Positions 1 through 7,913 of a stretch of DNA of 64,000 nt are shown one piece after another. The first letter of the stretch is position 1. Every line of letters starts with the position of its first letter. The stretch is from Pseudomonas mandelii (GTDB taxonomy: Bacteria > Pseudomonadota > Gammaproteobacteria > Pseudomonadales > Pseudomonadaceae), in the NCBI RefSeq assembly GCF_024138395.1, contig NZ_JAMYDU010000001.1, forward strand, positions 124,001 to 188,000, in the 5' to 3' direction. A model generated the notes under the pieces. It was not told the origin of the DNA. It did not search any database and saw only the letters and a list, made by a program, of their open reading frames with translations. The translations under genes were made by a program, and so were the position numbers.

Positions 1-662
1 TTCAGCACGTCGCCATTGCCCGCACCGGCCAGGTTGAAATAGCTGTGGTTGGTCAGGTTCAGCACCGTGGATTTGTCAGTGCTGGCCTTGTACTCGATGC
101 GCAGCTCATTGTTCTCGGTGAGGCTGTAGGTGACTTCGGTTTTCAGGTTGCCCGGGAAACCCATTTCACCACTCGCCGACAGATACGTCAGGGTCACGCC
201 CACCGAATCCTTGCCGTTGCTCGGTTCGGCTTTCCACACCCGTTTATCAAAACCCAGGGCCCCGCCGTGCAATGAATTGCTGCCGTCGTTGAGTGGTACC
301 TGATAGCGCTTGCCATCCAGCTCGAAGGCACCGTTGGCCAAACGATTGCCGAAGCGGCCGATGGTTGCGCCGAAGTACGCGGTGCCACTTTGATAACCCT
401 GCACATCGTCGAAACCCAGCACCACATCGTCGAGTTTGCCGTTTTTGTCCGGCACTTTCAGCGACTGCAGAATCCCGCCGTAGGTAATGATCGTGGCTTG
501 CAGGCCATGGCTGTTGCGCAAGATGTATTGCTCGACGGGCGTGCCGTCACTGGTTTTGCCGAAGGCTTTGTGTTCGCTGGACAAGCCAACGGCGTGAGCG
601 GGGAGGGTGGCGATCATCAGGGACAGTCCGAGGCCGGAAAGCAGGTGTCGAGATTGAAGCAT
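1..662 (-). CDS. galM: Aldose 1-epimerase (mutarotase), exported, 3' end cut by the window
   Basis: Interconverts the alpha and beta anomers of aldoses such as galactose or arabinose. The first 220 residues are visible. Residues 1-24 form a signal peptide ending in AHA, so the protein is probably periplasmic, unlike cytoplasmic enteric GalM. The family motifs GRFGNRLANG (about 102-111), SLHGG (His132) and NHSYFNL (His206) are present; the two histidines match the substrate-binding and catalytic histidines of GalM. The start follows a GGAAGG ribosome site. The C-terminal part, with the catalytic glutamate, lies outside the window. A promoter flanked by two operator-like repeats lies directly upstream. 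In Pseudomonas such exported epimerases often end sugar ABC-transporter operons, but the neighbour on that side cannot be seen. Confidence 0.93.
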   Translation of the reverse strand, partial: MLQSRHLLSGLGLSLMIATLPAHAVGLSSEHKAFGKTSDGTPVEQYILRNSHGLQATIITYGGILQSLKVPDKNGKLDDVVLGFDDVQGYQSGTAYFGATIGRFGNRLANGAFELDGKRYQVPLNDGSNSLHGGALGFDKRVWKAEPSNGKDSVGVTLTYLSASGEMGFPGNLKTEVTYSLTENNELRIEYKASTDKSTVLNLTNHSYFNLAGAGNGDVL

Positions 663-693
663 GGTTGACCTTCCTTTTTGTTGTTTTGAGAAG

Positions 694-779
694 TAGTCAT
701 ACTAATAGTCGGGTTTTAACGCGATCAAGGAAGGATTTATAGCTTATCTATGCGGTGTTGCAATTAAAAAGTATGACTA
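694..779 (-). promoter_or_regulatory. galM promoter with two flanking operator-like repeats
   Basis: On the minus strand a -35 TTGCAA (758-763) and a -10 TATAAA (736-741) are separated by 16 bp. The 10-bp sequence TAGTCATACT at 694-703 recurs inverted as AGTATGACTA at 770-779, so the promoter sits between the two copies. The downstream copy extends to TAGT-N3-ACTA, the shape bound by FCD-type GntR regulators. Binding is inferred. Confidence 0.6.
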
Positions 780-909
780 GTTAGGGTATCTTCCATGGTG
801 ATCAGCGCTTACGGACCACCGGCACTGCACTTTTTCGGCTTTCGCGGTTCTATCCTTGGCCAGCCCGCGGCGATCCCCACCGCCGGCCCATGCCCAAGTT
901 CAAGAACCC

Positions 910-1659
910 ATGGCTCGAGTTTTACCCCGCTTTACCCCGCACATTCGCCGTCATTGCTGGCTGCTGATTGGCCTGTCGATGCTCTTCGCCAGTGGCTGCA
1001 GCCATCAGCCGGGCAACGATATCGTCAGCCAGTTTCGCAACGGCACACCCCAGGAGTTCCTCCAGACCAGCGTCGATCGCATGGCGACCCTGGCGATGCG
1101 CGACAATCTCCAAAGCCTCTACCTGCTGATGAACAAGCTCTACCTGCGCAACCCGGACGAGCTGAAAAAATCCGGCTTCCTCGATGTCGGCACCGCAGAA
1201 AAACAAGTGCGCCTGGCCATCGAACAGCAACAGCCACTGCCCACCCTCGGCGGCAAAAAAGACCTCGCCGCGCTGAGCTACGCCATGAGCCCGGAATTTC
1301 TCGGCGACCGGGTCGGTGCCTTCATCTATGCCATCGGCAGCATGCTGGTCACCGCCCACGGCAATCGGCTGGAGTTCTACATGACGGATGCAATCAACCC
1401 GACCTTCGTCAGCAATGCCGCGCGCAACATCGAGAAAGCCACCTGGATCTTGAGTCAGCGACAAAACAAGCAAGGCGAGCCCTTGCTGTTTTCCAACGAA
1501 ATCTCGGAGGAGGGCAGCAACCTGAGCTTTGCCGTGGAGTTCGGCAAAATCGTCGCGCGGCTGGACCTGCTGACCCAGATGCTCGACGAACGCTACCGAC
1601 GGATCGGCCTCAACTACGCCCAGAGTTTGTTGTTTCTGAATTTCTTGCCGGTGCAGTAA
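910..1659 (+). CDS. Putative lipoprotein of unknown function
   Basis: I do not recognise the family. The 249-residue product starts with a basic stretch, then a hydrophobic segment ending in FASGC, which reads as a lipobox with the lipidated cysteine near residue 30. The remainder is soluble and largely helical in composition, without repeats or catalytic motifs I can name. An in-frame start lies 54 bases upstream, but the chosen ATG places the signal peptide at the N-terminus. It stands alone between the galM promoter and a REP pair. Role unknown; envelope location is inferred from the lipobox. Confidence 0.75.
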   Translation: MARVLPRFTPHIRRHCWLLIGLSMLFASGCSHQPGNDIVSQFRNGTPQEFLQTSVDRMATLAMRDNLQSLYLLMNKLYLRNPDELKKSGFLDVGTAEKQVRLAIEQQQPLPTLGGKKDLAALSYAMSPEFLGDRVGAFIYAIGSMLVTAHGNRLEFYMTDAINPTFVSNAARNIEKATWILSQRQNKQGEPLLFSNEISEEGSNLSFAVEFGKIVARLDLLTQMLDERYRRIGLNYAQSLLFLNFLPVQ

Positions 1660-1685
1660 AGCGAGTGCTGCCCCTGTAGGAGAGA

Positions 1686-1791
1686 GCTTTTGTGGGAGCT
1701 GGCTTGCCTGCGATGCAGACGGCTCGGTTTAACGTCGAACCGAGTTGATGCCATCGCAGGCAAGCCAGCTCCCACAAAAGCCCGATCCCAT
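1686..1791. repeat. REP pair (BIME), GTGGGAGC class
   Basis: Two inverted arms containing TGTGGGAGCTGGCTTGCC and its complement flank about 40 bp of spacer. The element sits downstream of the lipoprotein gene and can fold into a long hairpin. Confidence 0.9.
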
Positions 1792-1926
1792 GGGATTTGA
1801 CAGAAGGAATATCGTGTTCAGGCCCAATGGATTGGCATAACGATAGACCGCATCGATATAACTGGTTATAAGAAAAATCGCTATGCTGCGAGCCGGTTAT
1901 TTCCCTGCGATTTTCTGGGCGTATGA

Positions 1927-2712
1927 ATGGAATTCGGTAATTTCGGGTTGGTCGTTGCAGGTCTGGTGGTCGGCTTTATTGTCGGGATGACCGGCGTTGG
2001 GGGCGGTTCGTTGATGACCCCCATTCTGCTGTGGTTCGGCGTCAACCCGGCCACGGCGGTGGGCACGGACTTGCTGTATGCGGCCATTACCAAATCCAGC
2101 GGCGTGCTGGTTCATCGCAAGAACAAGAACATCGACTGGGCGATCACCGGTTGGCTGACCCTCGGCAGTGTGCCGGCAGTAGCGCTGACGCTATGGTTTT
2201 TGAGCAGTTTGCAGACCTCGCCCGATGCGATGAACGCTGTTATCAAACAAGCCTTGGGCTTCGTATTGTTCGCCACGGCGCTGGCGATTTTCTTCAAGAA
2301 ACGCTTGCTCGATTTCGCCCATAAACGGGCTGGCGGCCACTACAACCCTAGCGGTCCCCGGTTGAACGCAATGACCGTCATCACCGGTCTGATCCTGGGC
2401 ACCATGGTGGCCCTGACCTCCATCGGCGCCGGCGCTTTGGGCACCGTTGCGCTGTTCATTCTGTACCCGATGCTGCCTACCCGCCGCCTGGTCGGCACCG
2501 AAATCGCTCACGCGGTGCCCTTGACCCTGGTCGCCGGCCTGGGCCATGCGAGCATGGGCAACATGGATTGGCAGATTTTGGGCTACTTGCTGGTCGGTTC
2601 ACTGCCGGGGATTTACCTGGGCAGCCATTTGACCGGGCGGATCTCCGACGAACTGCTGCGTCCGTGCCTGGCCACGATGCTGGTGCTGATCGGCTACAAG
2701 CTGGCGTTCTGA
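1927..2712 (+). CDS. TSUP (TauE/SafE) family membrane permease
   Basis: A 261-residue integral membrane protein with about eight hydrophobic segments. The family exports sulfite, sulfoacetate or related organosulfur anions; the substrate here is not determinable. The N-terminal half carries the glycine-rich GVGGGSLMTP signature (about residues 19-28), and a weaker internal copy (TSIGAGALGTVAL) opens the second half, as expected for this internally duplicated fold. Length is normal. It is monocistronic in appearance, about 210 bp after a REP pair, with no sulfur-metabolism neighbour to indicate the substrate. Confidence 0.88.
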   Translation: MEFGNFGLVVAGLVVGFIVGMTGVGGGSLMTPILLWFGVNPATAVGTDLLYAAITKSSGVLVHRKNKNIDWAITGWLTLGSVPAVALTLWFLSSLQTSPDAMNAVIKQALGFVLFATALAIFFKKRLLDFAHKRAGGHYNPSGPRLNAMTVITGLILGTMVALTSIGAGALGTVALFILYPMLPTRRLVGTEIAHAVPLTLVAGLGHASMGNMDWQILGYLLVGSLPGIYLGSHLTGRISDELLRPCLATMLVLIGYKLAF

Positions 2713-2796
2713 TCCGGCACTGTATAGATCACAGAATTTAGCGGAATCATGCCCTCGCTGGCGTAGTCAAAACTATGACCACGTTCAGATGAGGTC

Positions 2797-4164
2797 ATGA
2801 CGTTCATGAACAGCCCCGTAAGCGATCTTCTTCGACGGTTCAACCGCCCTCGCGGCGAGCCACCCGGCAATGCGGCCGACGTACTGCGCCGTCATGCCGA
2901 GCCGTTGCCTGCACTCGACTCACCTGAATTCGGCGAAATGTTCGACCGCTTTGGCGACGCCAGCGTGGTGCTGATCGGCGAAGCCAGCCACGGCACCCAG
3001 GACTTCTACCAGACCCGAGCGGCGATCACCCGCCGCCTGATCGAGCAGCACGGCTTCAGCATCGTCGCGGTCGAAGCCGACTGGCCCGATGCCGGCCAGA
3101 TCGACCGATGTGTCCGCGACCTGGGCCGCTCCGCCTGGAAAAAACAGGCCTTCGCCCGATTCCCCACCTGGATGTGGCGCAACACGGCCGTGCAGACCTT
3201 TACCCGCTGGCTGCACCACTATAATCGCGGACTGATGCCTTCGCTGCGGGTAGAGTTTCGGGGACTGGATGTTTACAGCATGCGTCACTCCATCGACGAA
3301 GTGCTGGGCTATCTCGATAAGACCGACCCGCAGCTGGCAAAAGAAGCTCGACATCGCTACAGCTGTCTGACGCCGTGGCATGACGACCCGGCGCTGTACG
3401 GTCATTTCGCTGAGCGGGGCAACATGGCCACGTGCGAGGACGCAGTGGTCGAGCAATTGAATGTGCTGCTGGGCGAACGGCTCGATCCGATGGTCGCCGA
3501 CGATGAAGCGTTTTTCAGCGCCACCCAGAACGCCCGCGTGGTAAGGGCCGCCGAGCAGTATTACCGCGCCATGTACCGCGGCTCGACTTCCTCGTGGAAC
3601 CTGCGTGACCTGCACATGTTCGACACCTTGCAAACCCTGATGGTGCATCGCGGAGGAGGCGCCAAAGCGGTGGTGTGGGCGCATAACTCCCACATCGGCA
3701 ACGCCGCCGCGACGCAAATGGGATGGGAGGGGCAGTTCAACATTGGCCAGTTGTGCCGCACCGCCTACGGCTCGCAAGCGGTGCTGATCGGAATGGGCAC
3801 CGACCACGGCACCGTCGCCGCCGCCGATGATTGGGATGAGCCGATGCAGGTCAAACAGGTGAACCCGGCATTGGCCGACAGCTGGGAACAACTGTTTCTC
3901 AAGGCCGGCATTCCCGCCGCGCTGCTCGACTGGCGGACGTCACCGAGCGAGGAATTGCTCGACGTACTCGCTGAGCCGTTACTTGAACGCGCCATCGGCG
4001 TCATCTATCGACCCAGGACCGAGCGCCAGAGTCATTACTTTCAGGCAGTGCTGGCGGAGCAGTTCGACGCTTTCGTCTGGATCGAAAAAACCCATGCGGT
4101 CTCGCCATTGCCGGCGCCCGAATTCATGGAGCACGAGGAAGACACCTTTCCGTTCGGTATATGA
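2797..4164 (+). CDS. Erythromycin esterase-like family protein
   Basis: 455 residues of the Ere/EreA-like superfamily, whose founders hydrolyse the macrolide lactone. Most chromosomal members have no shown resistance role. Family landmarks are visible: LIGEASHGTQDFY (about residues 60-72) with the conserved glutamate and histidine, VEADWPDA (about 92-99), and WAHNSHIGNA (about 296-305) with the second histidine pair. A second in-frame ATG lies 9 bases downstream; a GAGG at 2790-2793 is very close to the first ATG and 12 bases from the second, so the start is uncertain by three residues. It stands alone. Macrolide inactivation should not be assumed. Confidence 0.85.
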   Translation: MTFMNSPVSDLLRRFNRPRGEPPGNAADVLRRHAEPLPALDSPEFGEMFDRFGDASVVLIGEASHGTQDFYQTRAAITRRLIEQHGFSIVAVEADWPDAGQIDRCVRDLGRSAWKKQAFARFPTWMWRNTAVQTFTRWLHHYNRGLMPSLRVEFRGLDVYSMRHSIDEVLGYLDKTDPQLAKEARHRYSCLTPWHDDPALYGHFAERGNMATCEDAVVEQLNVLLGERLDPMVADDEAFFSATQNARVVRAAEQYYRAMYRGSTSSWNLRDLHMFDTLQTLMVHRGGGAKAVVWAHNSHIGNAAATQMGWEGQFNIGQLCRTAYGSQAVLIGMGTDHGTVAAADDWDEPMQVKQVNPALADSWEQLFLKAGIPAALLDWRTSPSEELLDVLAEPLLERAIGVIYRPRTERQSHYFQAVLAEQFDAFVWIEKTHAVSPLPAPEFMEHEEDTFPFGI

Positions 4165-4181
4165 CAGCAAATGACGGGTCT

Positions 4182-4550
4182 CTATTCCCGGGTAAAAATC
4201 TCCAGCAGATGCCCGTCCGGGTCATCGAAATACACCCGTCGGCCACCACCGTAATCATTGATCTCGTTCGGCCGTTGCTTGCCAGGATCGGCCCACCAGG
4301 GCTGCTTGAGCGTTTGCAGGCGAGCGAAGGCTGCATCGAAGTCTTTGTCGCCAATCAGAAACGCATAGTGCTGGGAGGCAATCGGCGGGTCGTTGTTGTA
4401 GAAGTCCAGCGACACCCCGTTATCGAACTTGACTACCAGCATCGGTCCGAACGGCTCGGCATCGGGCAGGCCGAGGAGGTCGGTCAGGTAACGGGCCGAC
4501 ACCTGTTTGTCACGGCACCAGACGATGGTGTGGTTCAGCTGAGCGCTCAT
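4182..4550 (-). CDS. VOC (glyoxalase/bleomycin-resistance fold) protein
   Basis: A 122-residue single-domain vicinal-oxygen-chelate protein with paired beta-alpha-beta-beta-beta modules. HTIVWCRD near the N-terminus, HYAFLIGD in the middle and YFDDPDGHLLEIF at the C-terminus supply the typical metal-ligand positions (His, His, Glu). The ATG is preceded by GTGAGGA at good spacing; an upstream in-frame start lacks this. It converges on the esterase-like gene with 17 bp between stops. Substrate unknown; the fold covers glyoxalases, dioxygenases and antibiotic-binding proteins. Confidence 0.87.
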   Translation of the reverse strand: MSAQLNHTIVWCRDKQVSARYLTDLLGLPDAEPFGPMLVVKFDNGVSLDFYNNDPPIASQHYAFLIGDKDFDAAFARLQTLKQPWWADPGKQRPNEINDYGGGRRVYFDDPDGHLLEIFTRE

Positions 4551-4730
4551 GGAAAAATCCTCACGGCGAATCAGGTCGTGCAAGTGGTGCTATGAGATTA
4601 GCTCAGGCTGTTGCGCAATGACTGCCCTGACCTAAGCTTGGGGCAAGGCGAAACACAAATACGGTGCGTCACCCGGAACGTTCGCCGCGATGCGCAATCA
4701 TTAGAGCGTGGATATTAAAAGGAGATGCGC

Positions 4731-5264
4731 ATGCTCATCAGGTCTTTAACCCTGGCTACTCTGCTGGCTTTCGTCGGCCCCTTGTTCGCCGCCGATGACG
4801 ATTCCCCTCTGGTTAAAGACGTGGGCAGGGCCCGTCCCCTGATTGTCATCACACCCAGTTCGGTCGACCCCACCTGGGTCAGCCTGAAAAAATCCCTGGA
4901 TGAACCCGCCAGCCGCAAGGGCTTCACCGAGCGAAACATGGTGCTGTACACCGTGATCAATACGATGGGGCAACGCGACGGCAAAGACCTCGACCCGCAA
5001 ACGACGATGGCGTTGATCCGCTCGCTCAAGCTGGGCGCCGGGGCGAAGAGCAAAATCATCCTGATCGGCAAGGACGGCGAAAAGAAGCTTGAAAAGGATG
5101 TGGTCGAGCTGAAAGAGATTTTCGCCACCATCGACGCGCTGCCAGCAGCCGAAAAGGAAGCAACGGTGCCACTACCTCCGCCGGTCACCGAAACCGCACC
5201 GGCCAAGGGCGCAAAAGGCAAGCCGGCGAAACCTGCCAAGCCGCCTGAGCAGCCGGATGATTGA
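4731..5264 (+). CDS. Exported DUF4174-like protein with Lys/Pro/Ala-rich tail
   Basis: 177 residues beginning with a cleavable signal peptide (about residues 1-18, ending FA), so periplasmic or surface-associated. The central 120 residues resemble DUF4174, a thioredoxin-like domain of unknown function: RPLIVITPSS strand, NMVLYTV strand, KSKIILIGKDGEKK. There is no CxxC pair. The last 35 residues are low-complexity proline, alanine and lysine. Two nearby ATGs exist; the second lies 6 bp after GGAG (4721-4724) and is chosen. Function unknown. Confidence 0.78.
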   Translation: MLIRSLTLATLLAFVGPLFAADDDSPLVKDVGRARPLIVITPSSVDPTWVSLKKSLDEPASRKGFTERNMVLYTVINTMGQRDGKDLDPQTTMALIRSLKLGAGAKSKIILIGKDGEKKLEKDVVELKEIFATIDALPAAEKEATVPLPPPVTETAPAKGAKGKPAKPAKPPEQPDD

Positions 5265-5303
5265 ATTTTCGCTGGTAAGTTAAGAAATTTGAGCGACGAA
5301 AAT

Positions 5304-5397
5304 CCTGTGGGAGCGCGGCTTGCCCGCGAAGAATGCACTGCGGTTTGTCAGCTATTACGCGTCATCGTTCTTCGCGGGCAAGCCACGCTCCCACAGG
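5304..5397. repeat. Composite REP element, copy 1
   Basis: Inverted 30-bp arms (CCTGTGGGAGCGCGGCTTGC and complement) enclose a 34-bp asymmetric spacer that starts TGCACTGCGG on the plus strand. Left flank TTTGAGCGACGAAAATC; right flank CTGCGTCTTGA. Related copies are at 14142, 46830 and 58628. Confidence 0.9.
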
Positions 5398-5438
5398 TTC
5401 TGCGTCTTGACCATTTTTCGTTTATCCCCCGAACGTCC

Positions 5439-5582
5439 GTAGCAGCTGCCGAGCCCGCGAGGCTGCGTTCGGCTGCGAAGCAGTCGCAAAATCTGCCACG
5501 GAGTCTTTCAGGCAAACCGCATTCTCTGGATTACGACCGCTTCGCGGCCGAACGCAGCCTCGCGGGCTCGGCAGCTGCTACA
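5439..5582. repeat. AGCAGCTGCCGAG-class palindromic element, copy 1
   Basis: Long inverted arms (GTAGCAGCTGCCGAGCCCGC and complement) with AACGCAGCCTCGCGGGCTCG inside and a spacer of about 55 bp. Two relatives occur at 19743 and 48528. Confidence 0.88.
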
Positions 5583-5592
5583 GAGCGCCTGG

Positions 5593-6747
5593 TTATTCGG
5601 TCAGGGCACTGAATATTTTGTGGGCGATTTTGACTCGCTCTGCGTTCGGATAATTTTTGTTGGCCAGGATCACGATGCCGATGTCCTTCGCCGGGATAAA
5701 GGCGACATAGGCGCCGAAGCCGCCGGTTGAGCCGGTTTTGTTGATCAGCACAGTGTCGCGTTGCGGTTGGGGCGGGTTCAGCCACCGGACTTCATGCGCC
5801 TCAAAAGCCATCTGCGACGAGTTGCCCGCCAGCAATGTATCGAGCGTCACCGGATAGTTGTAGAGCTCCCATCCCAACCCTTGAATCATCTCGCCGACGG
5901 TGTAGTAACCGGTATGAGTGGTGGCGATGGCTTGCTGCAAGGGCTTATCCAGCGACATCGGATTCATGTTCGCCTCAACATAGCGAAGCAGGTCCGAGGC
6001 GCTGGTTTTCATGCCATACGCTTCGGAATCCAATGCGCCCGGCCCGACCCGCACTGGCTTGTCGTCCTTGTTGTAACCTTGGGCGTAAAGCGCCATCTGA
6101 TCCTGCGGCACCTTGAGGTAGCTGTGTTTCAAGCCGAGTTTCGGCAGCAAGGTTTTTTCCATCAGCTCATCGAACGGCGCACCCATGCTTTGTGCCGCCA
6201 GATAGCCGAACAACCCAATACTGGGGTTTGAATATTGGCGATGAGTGCCGGCGGCGTAGGTCGGTTTCCACTGCTTGAAATAGCCGAGCATTTTGTCCTG
6301 ATGGTCTGCATCGCTGGGGAACTGCAGCGGCAGACCGCCGGCGGTGTAGGTGCCGAGTTGCAGCACGCTGATGCTATCGAACGCGCTGCCACGCAATGCC
6401 GGCAGAACCTGACTGGCGTTGTCCGACAGGGCCAGTTTGCCTGTCGCCTGCGCGTAGGCGGCGAGGGTGGCGGTGAAGGTTTTGCTCACCGAACCGATCT
6501 CGAACAGGGTGTCTTCGGTAACGGCTTTGCCGTTTTCTTTCGAGGCCACGCCGTAGTTAAAGTAATGCGGTTTACCATTGACGGTAATTGCGACCGCGAC
6601 ACCGGGGATCTGCTGTTGCTGCATCACCGGTTCAATGGCGGTCTTGACGATGGCTTCAATGCGGTCGTCAGCAAAGCTGTGGCTAACGCCGAGCAGAAGT
6701 GCGAAAGCGCTGTAAGACGCGAGTTTTCTCTGATTCTTTTTAGGCAT
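5593..6747 (-). CDS. ampC: Class C (AmpC) beta-lactamase
   Basis: Periplasmic serine cephalosporinase that opens the beta-lactam ring. From the chosen ATG (384 residues), residues 1-26 form a signal peptide ending SFA. All three active-site motifs are intact: SVSK with nucleophile Ser86, YSN at 172-174, and KTG at 337-339. Length is normal for the class. An alternative ATG six codons upstream is possible. It is transcribed divergently from ampR, the standard arrangement for an inducible chromosomal AmpC controlled through muropeptide levels. An operator-like dyad lies in the intergenic region. Confidence 0.96.
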   Translation of the reverse strand: MPKKNQRKLASYSAFALLLGVSHSFADDRIEAIVKTAIEPVMQQQQIPGVAVAITVNGKPHYFNYGVASKENGKAVTEDTLFEIGSVSKTFTATLAAYAQATGKLALSDNASQVLPALRGSAFDSISVLQLGTYTAGGLPLQFPSDADHQDKMLGYFKQWKPTYAAGTHRQYSNPSIGLFGYLAAQSMGAPFDELMEKTLLPKLGLKHSYLKVPQDQMALYAQGYNKDDKPVRVGPGALDSEAYGMKTSASDLLRYVEANMNPMSLDKPLQQAIATTHTGYYTVGEMIQGLGWELYNYPVTLDTLLAGNSSQMAFEAHEVRWLNPPQPQRDTVLINKTGSTGGFGAYVAFIPAKDIGIVILANKNYPNAERVKIAHKIFSALTE

Positions 6748-6783
6748 GATTGAATTACTTTCCATGAGTTTCTGTTGTGTTAA

Positions 6784-6850
6784 CCGCTACACTCCGAGCG
6801 GTTTTTCAAGCCGGTCTGTCGCTGGGCGAGCCAAATCTATGCAGTTTGGC
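6784..6850. promoter_or_regulatory. ampC-ampR intergenic control region with AmpR operator candidate
   Basis: The divergent intergenic region holds a dyad GCCAAA-N9-TTTGGC at 6830-6850, close to the ampR start, which is the best candidate for AmpR binding. A second short stem (CCGCT/AGCGG, 6784-6801) followed by TTTTT lies nearer ampC. Assignment is by position and symmetry only. Confidence 0.5.
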
Positions 6851-6907
6851 GAAGACCGACAAACGACGATATTTCGGATGAGCCATTAGAAAATTTTGGG
6901 AATGGGC

Positions 6908-7789
6908 ATGATTCGACCTCATCTGCCGCTGAATGCGCTGCGCGCTTTCGAGGCTTCGGCGCGCCATCTGAGTTTCACACGGGCGGCGGTGGAGTTGTGT
7001 GTCACGCAGGCGGCGGTGAGTCATCAGGTCAAAAGCCTTGAAGCCCAGCTTAACGTGACTTTGTTCAAACGCCTGCCCCGAGGCCTGATGCTGACCAGCG
7101 AAGGTGAAACCCTGCTGCCGGTATTGCGCGATTCCTTCGACCGGATCGCCGAGACCCTGGAGCGTTTCGAGGGCGGGCATTTTCGCGAGGTGTTGACGGT
7201 AGGGGCTGTGGGCACGTTTGCGGTCGGCTGGCTGCTACCGCGGCTGGTGGATTTTCAGACGAAACATCCGTTCATAGATTTGCGCCTTTCAACCAACAAC
7301 AACCGGGTGGACGTGGCCGCTGAAGGCTTGGATTACGCGATTCGATTTGGCGCGGGAGCGTGGCATGGGATCGAAGCGGTACGGTTGATCGAGGCGCCGC
7401 TGTCGGTGCTTTGCGTTCCCGAGATTGCGCGACAATTGCACACACCGGCCGATCTGTTGCAGCAAACGCTGTTGCGCTCTTATCGCACGGATGAGTGGCC
7501 GGAGTGGTTTCAGGCGACTGGTCTTTCGGCCCATGCCGCCCCGCCCCGGAGCATTGTCTTCGACTCGTCGCTGGCGATGATGGAAGCGGCGTTGCAAGGG
7601 GCAGGTGTTGCGTTGGCACCGCCCTTGATGTTCTCCCGGCAACTGGCGGCGGGCGCAATCGAGCAACCGTTTGCCATCGGGATCACCACCGGTAGCTACT
7701 GGCTGACCCGTTTGCAGTCGCGGGTTGAAACTTCGGCGATGGCCGCGTTCAAGCAATGGCTACTACAAGTGGCACATGATGAATCGTAG
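6908..7789 (+). CDS. ampR: LysR-type regulator AmpR of the beta-lactamase gene
   Basis: 293-residue LysR regulator. The helix-turn-helix lies at about residues 20-50 (ASARHLSFTRAAVELCVTQA). The effector domain that senses peptidoglycan precursors and 1,6-anhydro-muropeptides follows, with the AmpR-typical stretches TVGAVGTFAVGWLLPRL and GLDYAIRFGAGAWHG. The MIRPHLPLNALRAFE start matches known AmpR proteins; upstream in-frame TTG and ATG codons would add up to four residues. It is divergent from ampC. Family knowledge says it represses ampC without inducer and activates it with inducer. Confidence 0.95.
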   Translation: MIRPHLPLNALRAFEASARHLSFTRAAVELCVTQAAVSHQVKSLEAQLNVTLFKRLPRGLMLTSEGETLLPVLRDSFDRIAETLERFEGGHFREVLTVGAVGTFAVGWLLPRLVDFQTKHPFIDLRLSTNNNRVDVAAEGLDYAIRFGAGAWHGIEAVRLIEAPLSVLCVPEIARQLHTPADLLQQTLLRSYRTDEWPEWFQATGLSAHAAPPRSIVFDSSLAMMEAALQGAGVALAPPLMFSRQLAAGAIEQPFAIGITTGSYWLTRLQSRVETSAMAAFKQWLLQVAHDES

Positions 7790-7887
7790 GAGCTGCCGAA
7801 GGCTGCGATCTTTTGATCTTGATCTTTAGCGATTTCAGCGTCGCCAAACGTCAAGATCAATAGATCGCAGCCTTCGGCAGCTCCTAC
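7786..7887. repeat. GTAGGAGCTGCCG-class palindromic element
   Basis: Inverted arms GTAGGAGCTGCCGAAGGCTG and complement, each carrying GCGATC, between the stops of the convergent ampR and gudD genes. It overlaps the last codon of ampR and may serve as a bidirectional transcription barrier. Confidence 0.9.
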
Positions 7888-7913
7888 ACAGGCTTGCGGA
7901 GTGTTTTCGAGGA

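Larger units (their letters stand above)
5265..5592. other. Gene-free stretch holding two palindromic elements
   Basis: The 328 bp between the DUF4174-like gene and ampC contain one GTGGGAGC-class REP pair and one AGCAGCTGCCGAG-class element, and nothing else I can identify. The first nine bases after the flank repeat (TTTGAGCGACGAAAATC) belong to the composite element described in the findings. Confidence 0.8.

Noticed and set aside
795..1679. A 294-codon plus-strand frame overlapping the lipoprotein gene
   Set aside because: It is frame-shifted relative to the lipoprotein, arginine/proline-rich as expected of an off-frame GC reading, and lacks a ribosome site.
2797..4164. Macrolide-resistance gene call for the esterase-like protein
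   Set aside because: Sequence landmarks show only the superfamily. Chromosomal members without mobile context are not shown to inactivate macrolides, so resistance is not claimed.
5304..5582. A CRISPR-like impression from repeated palindromes
   Set aside because: The repeats are inverted, not direct, are not regularly spaced, have no unique equal-length spacers and no cas genes nearby. They are REP/BIME-type elements.
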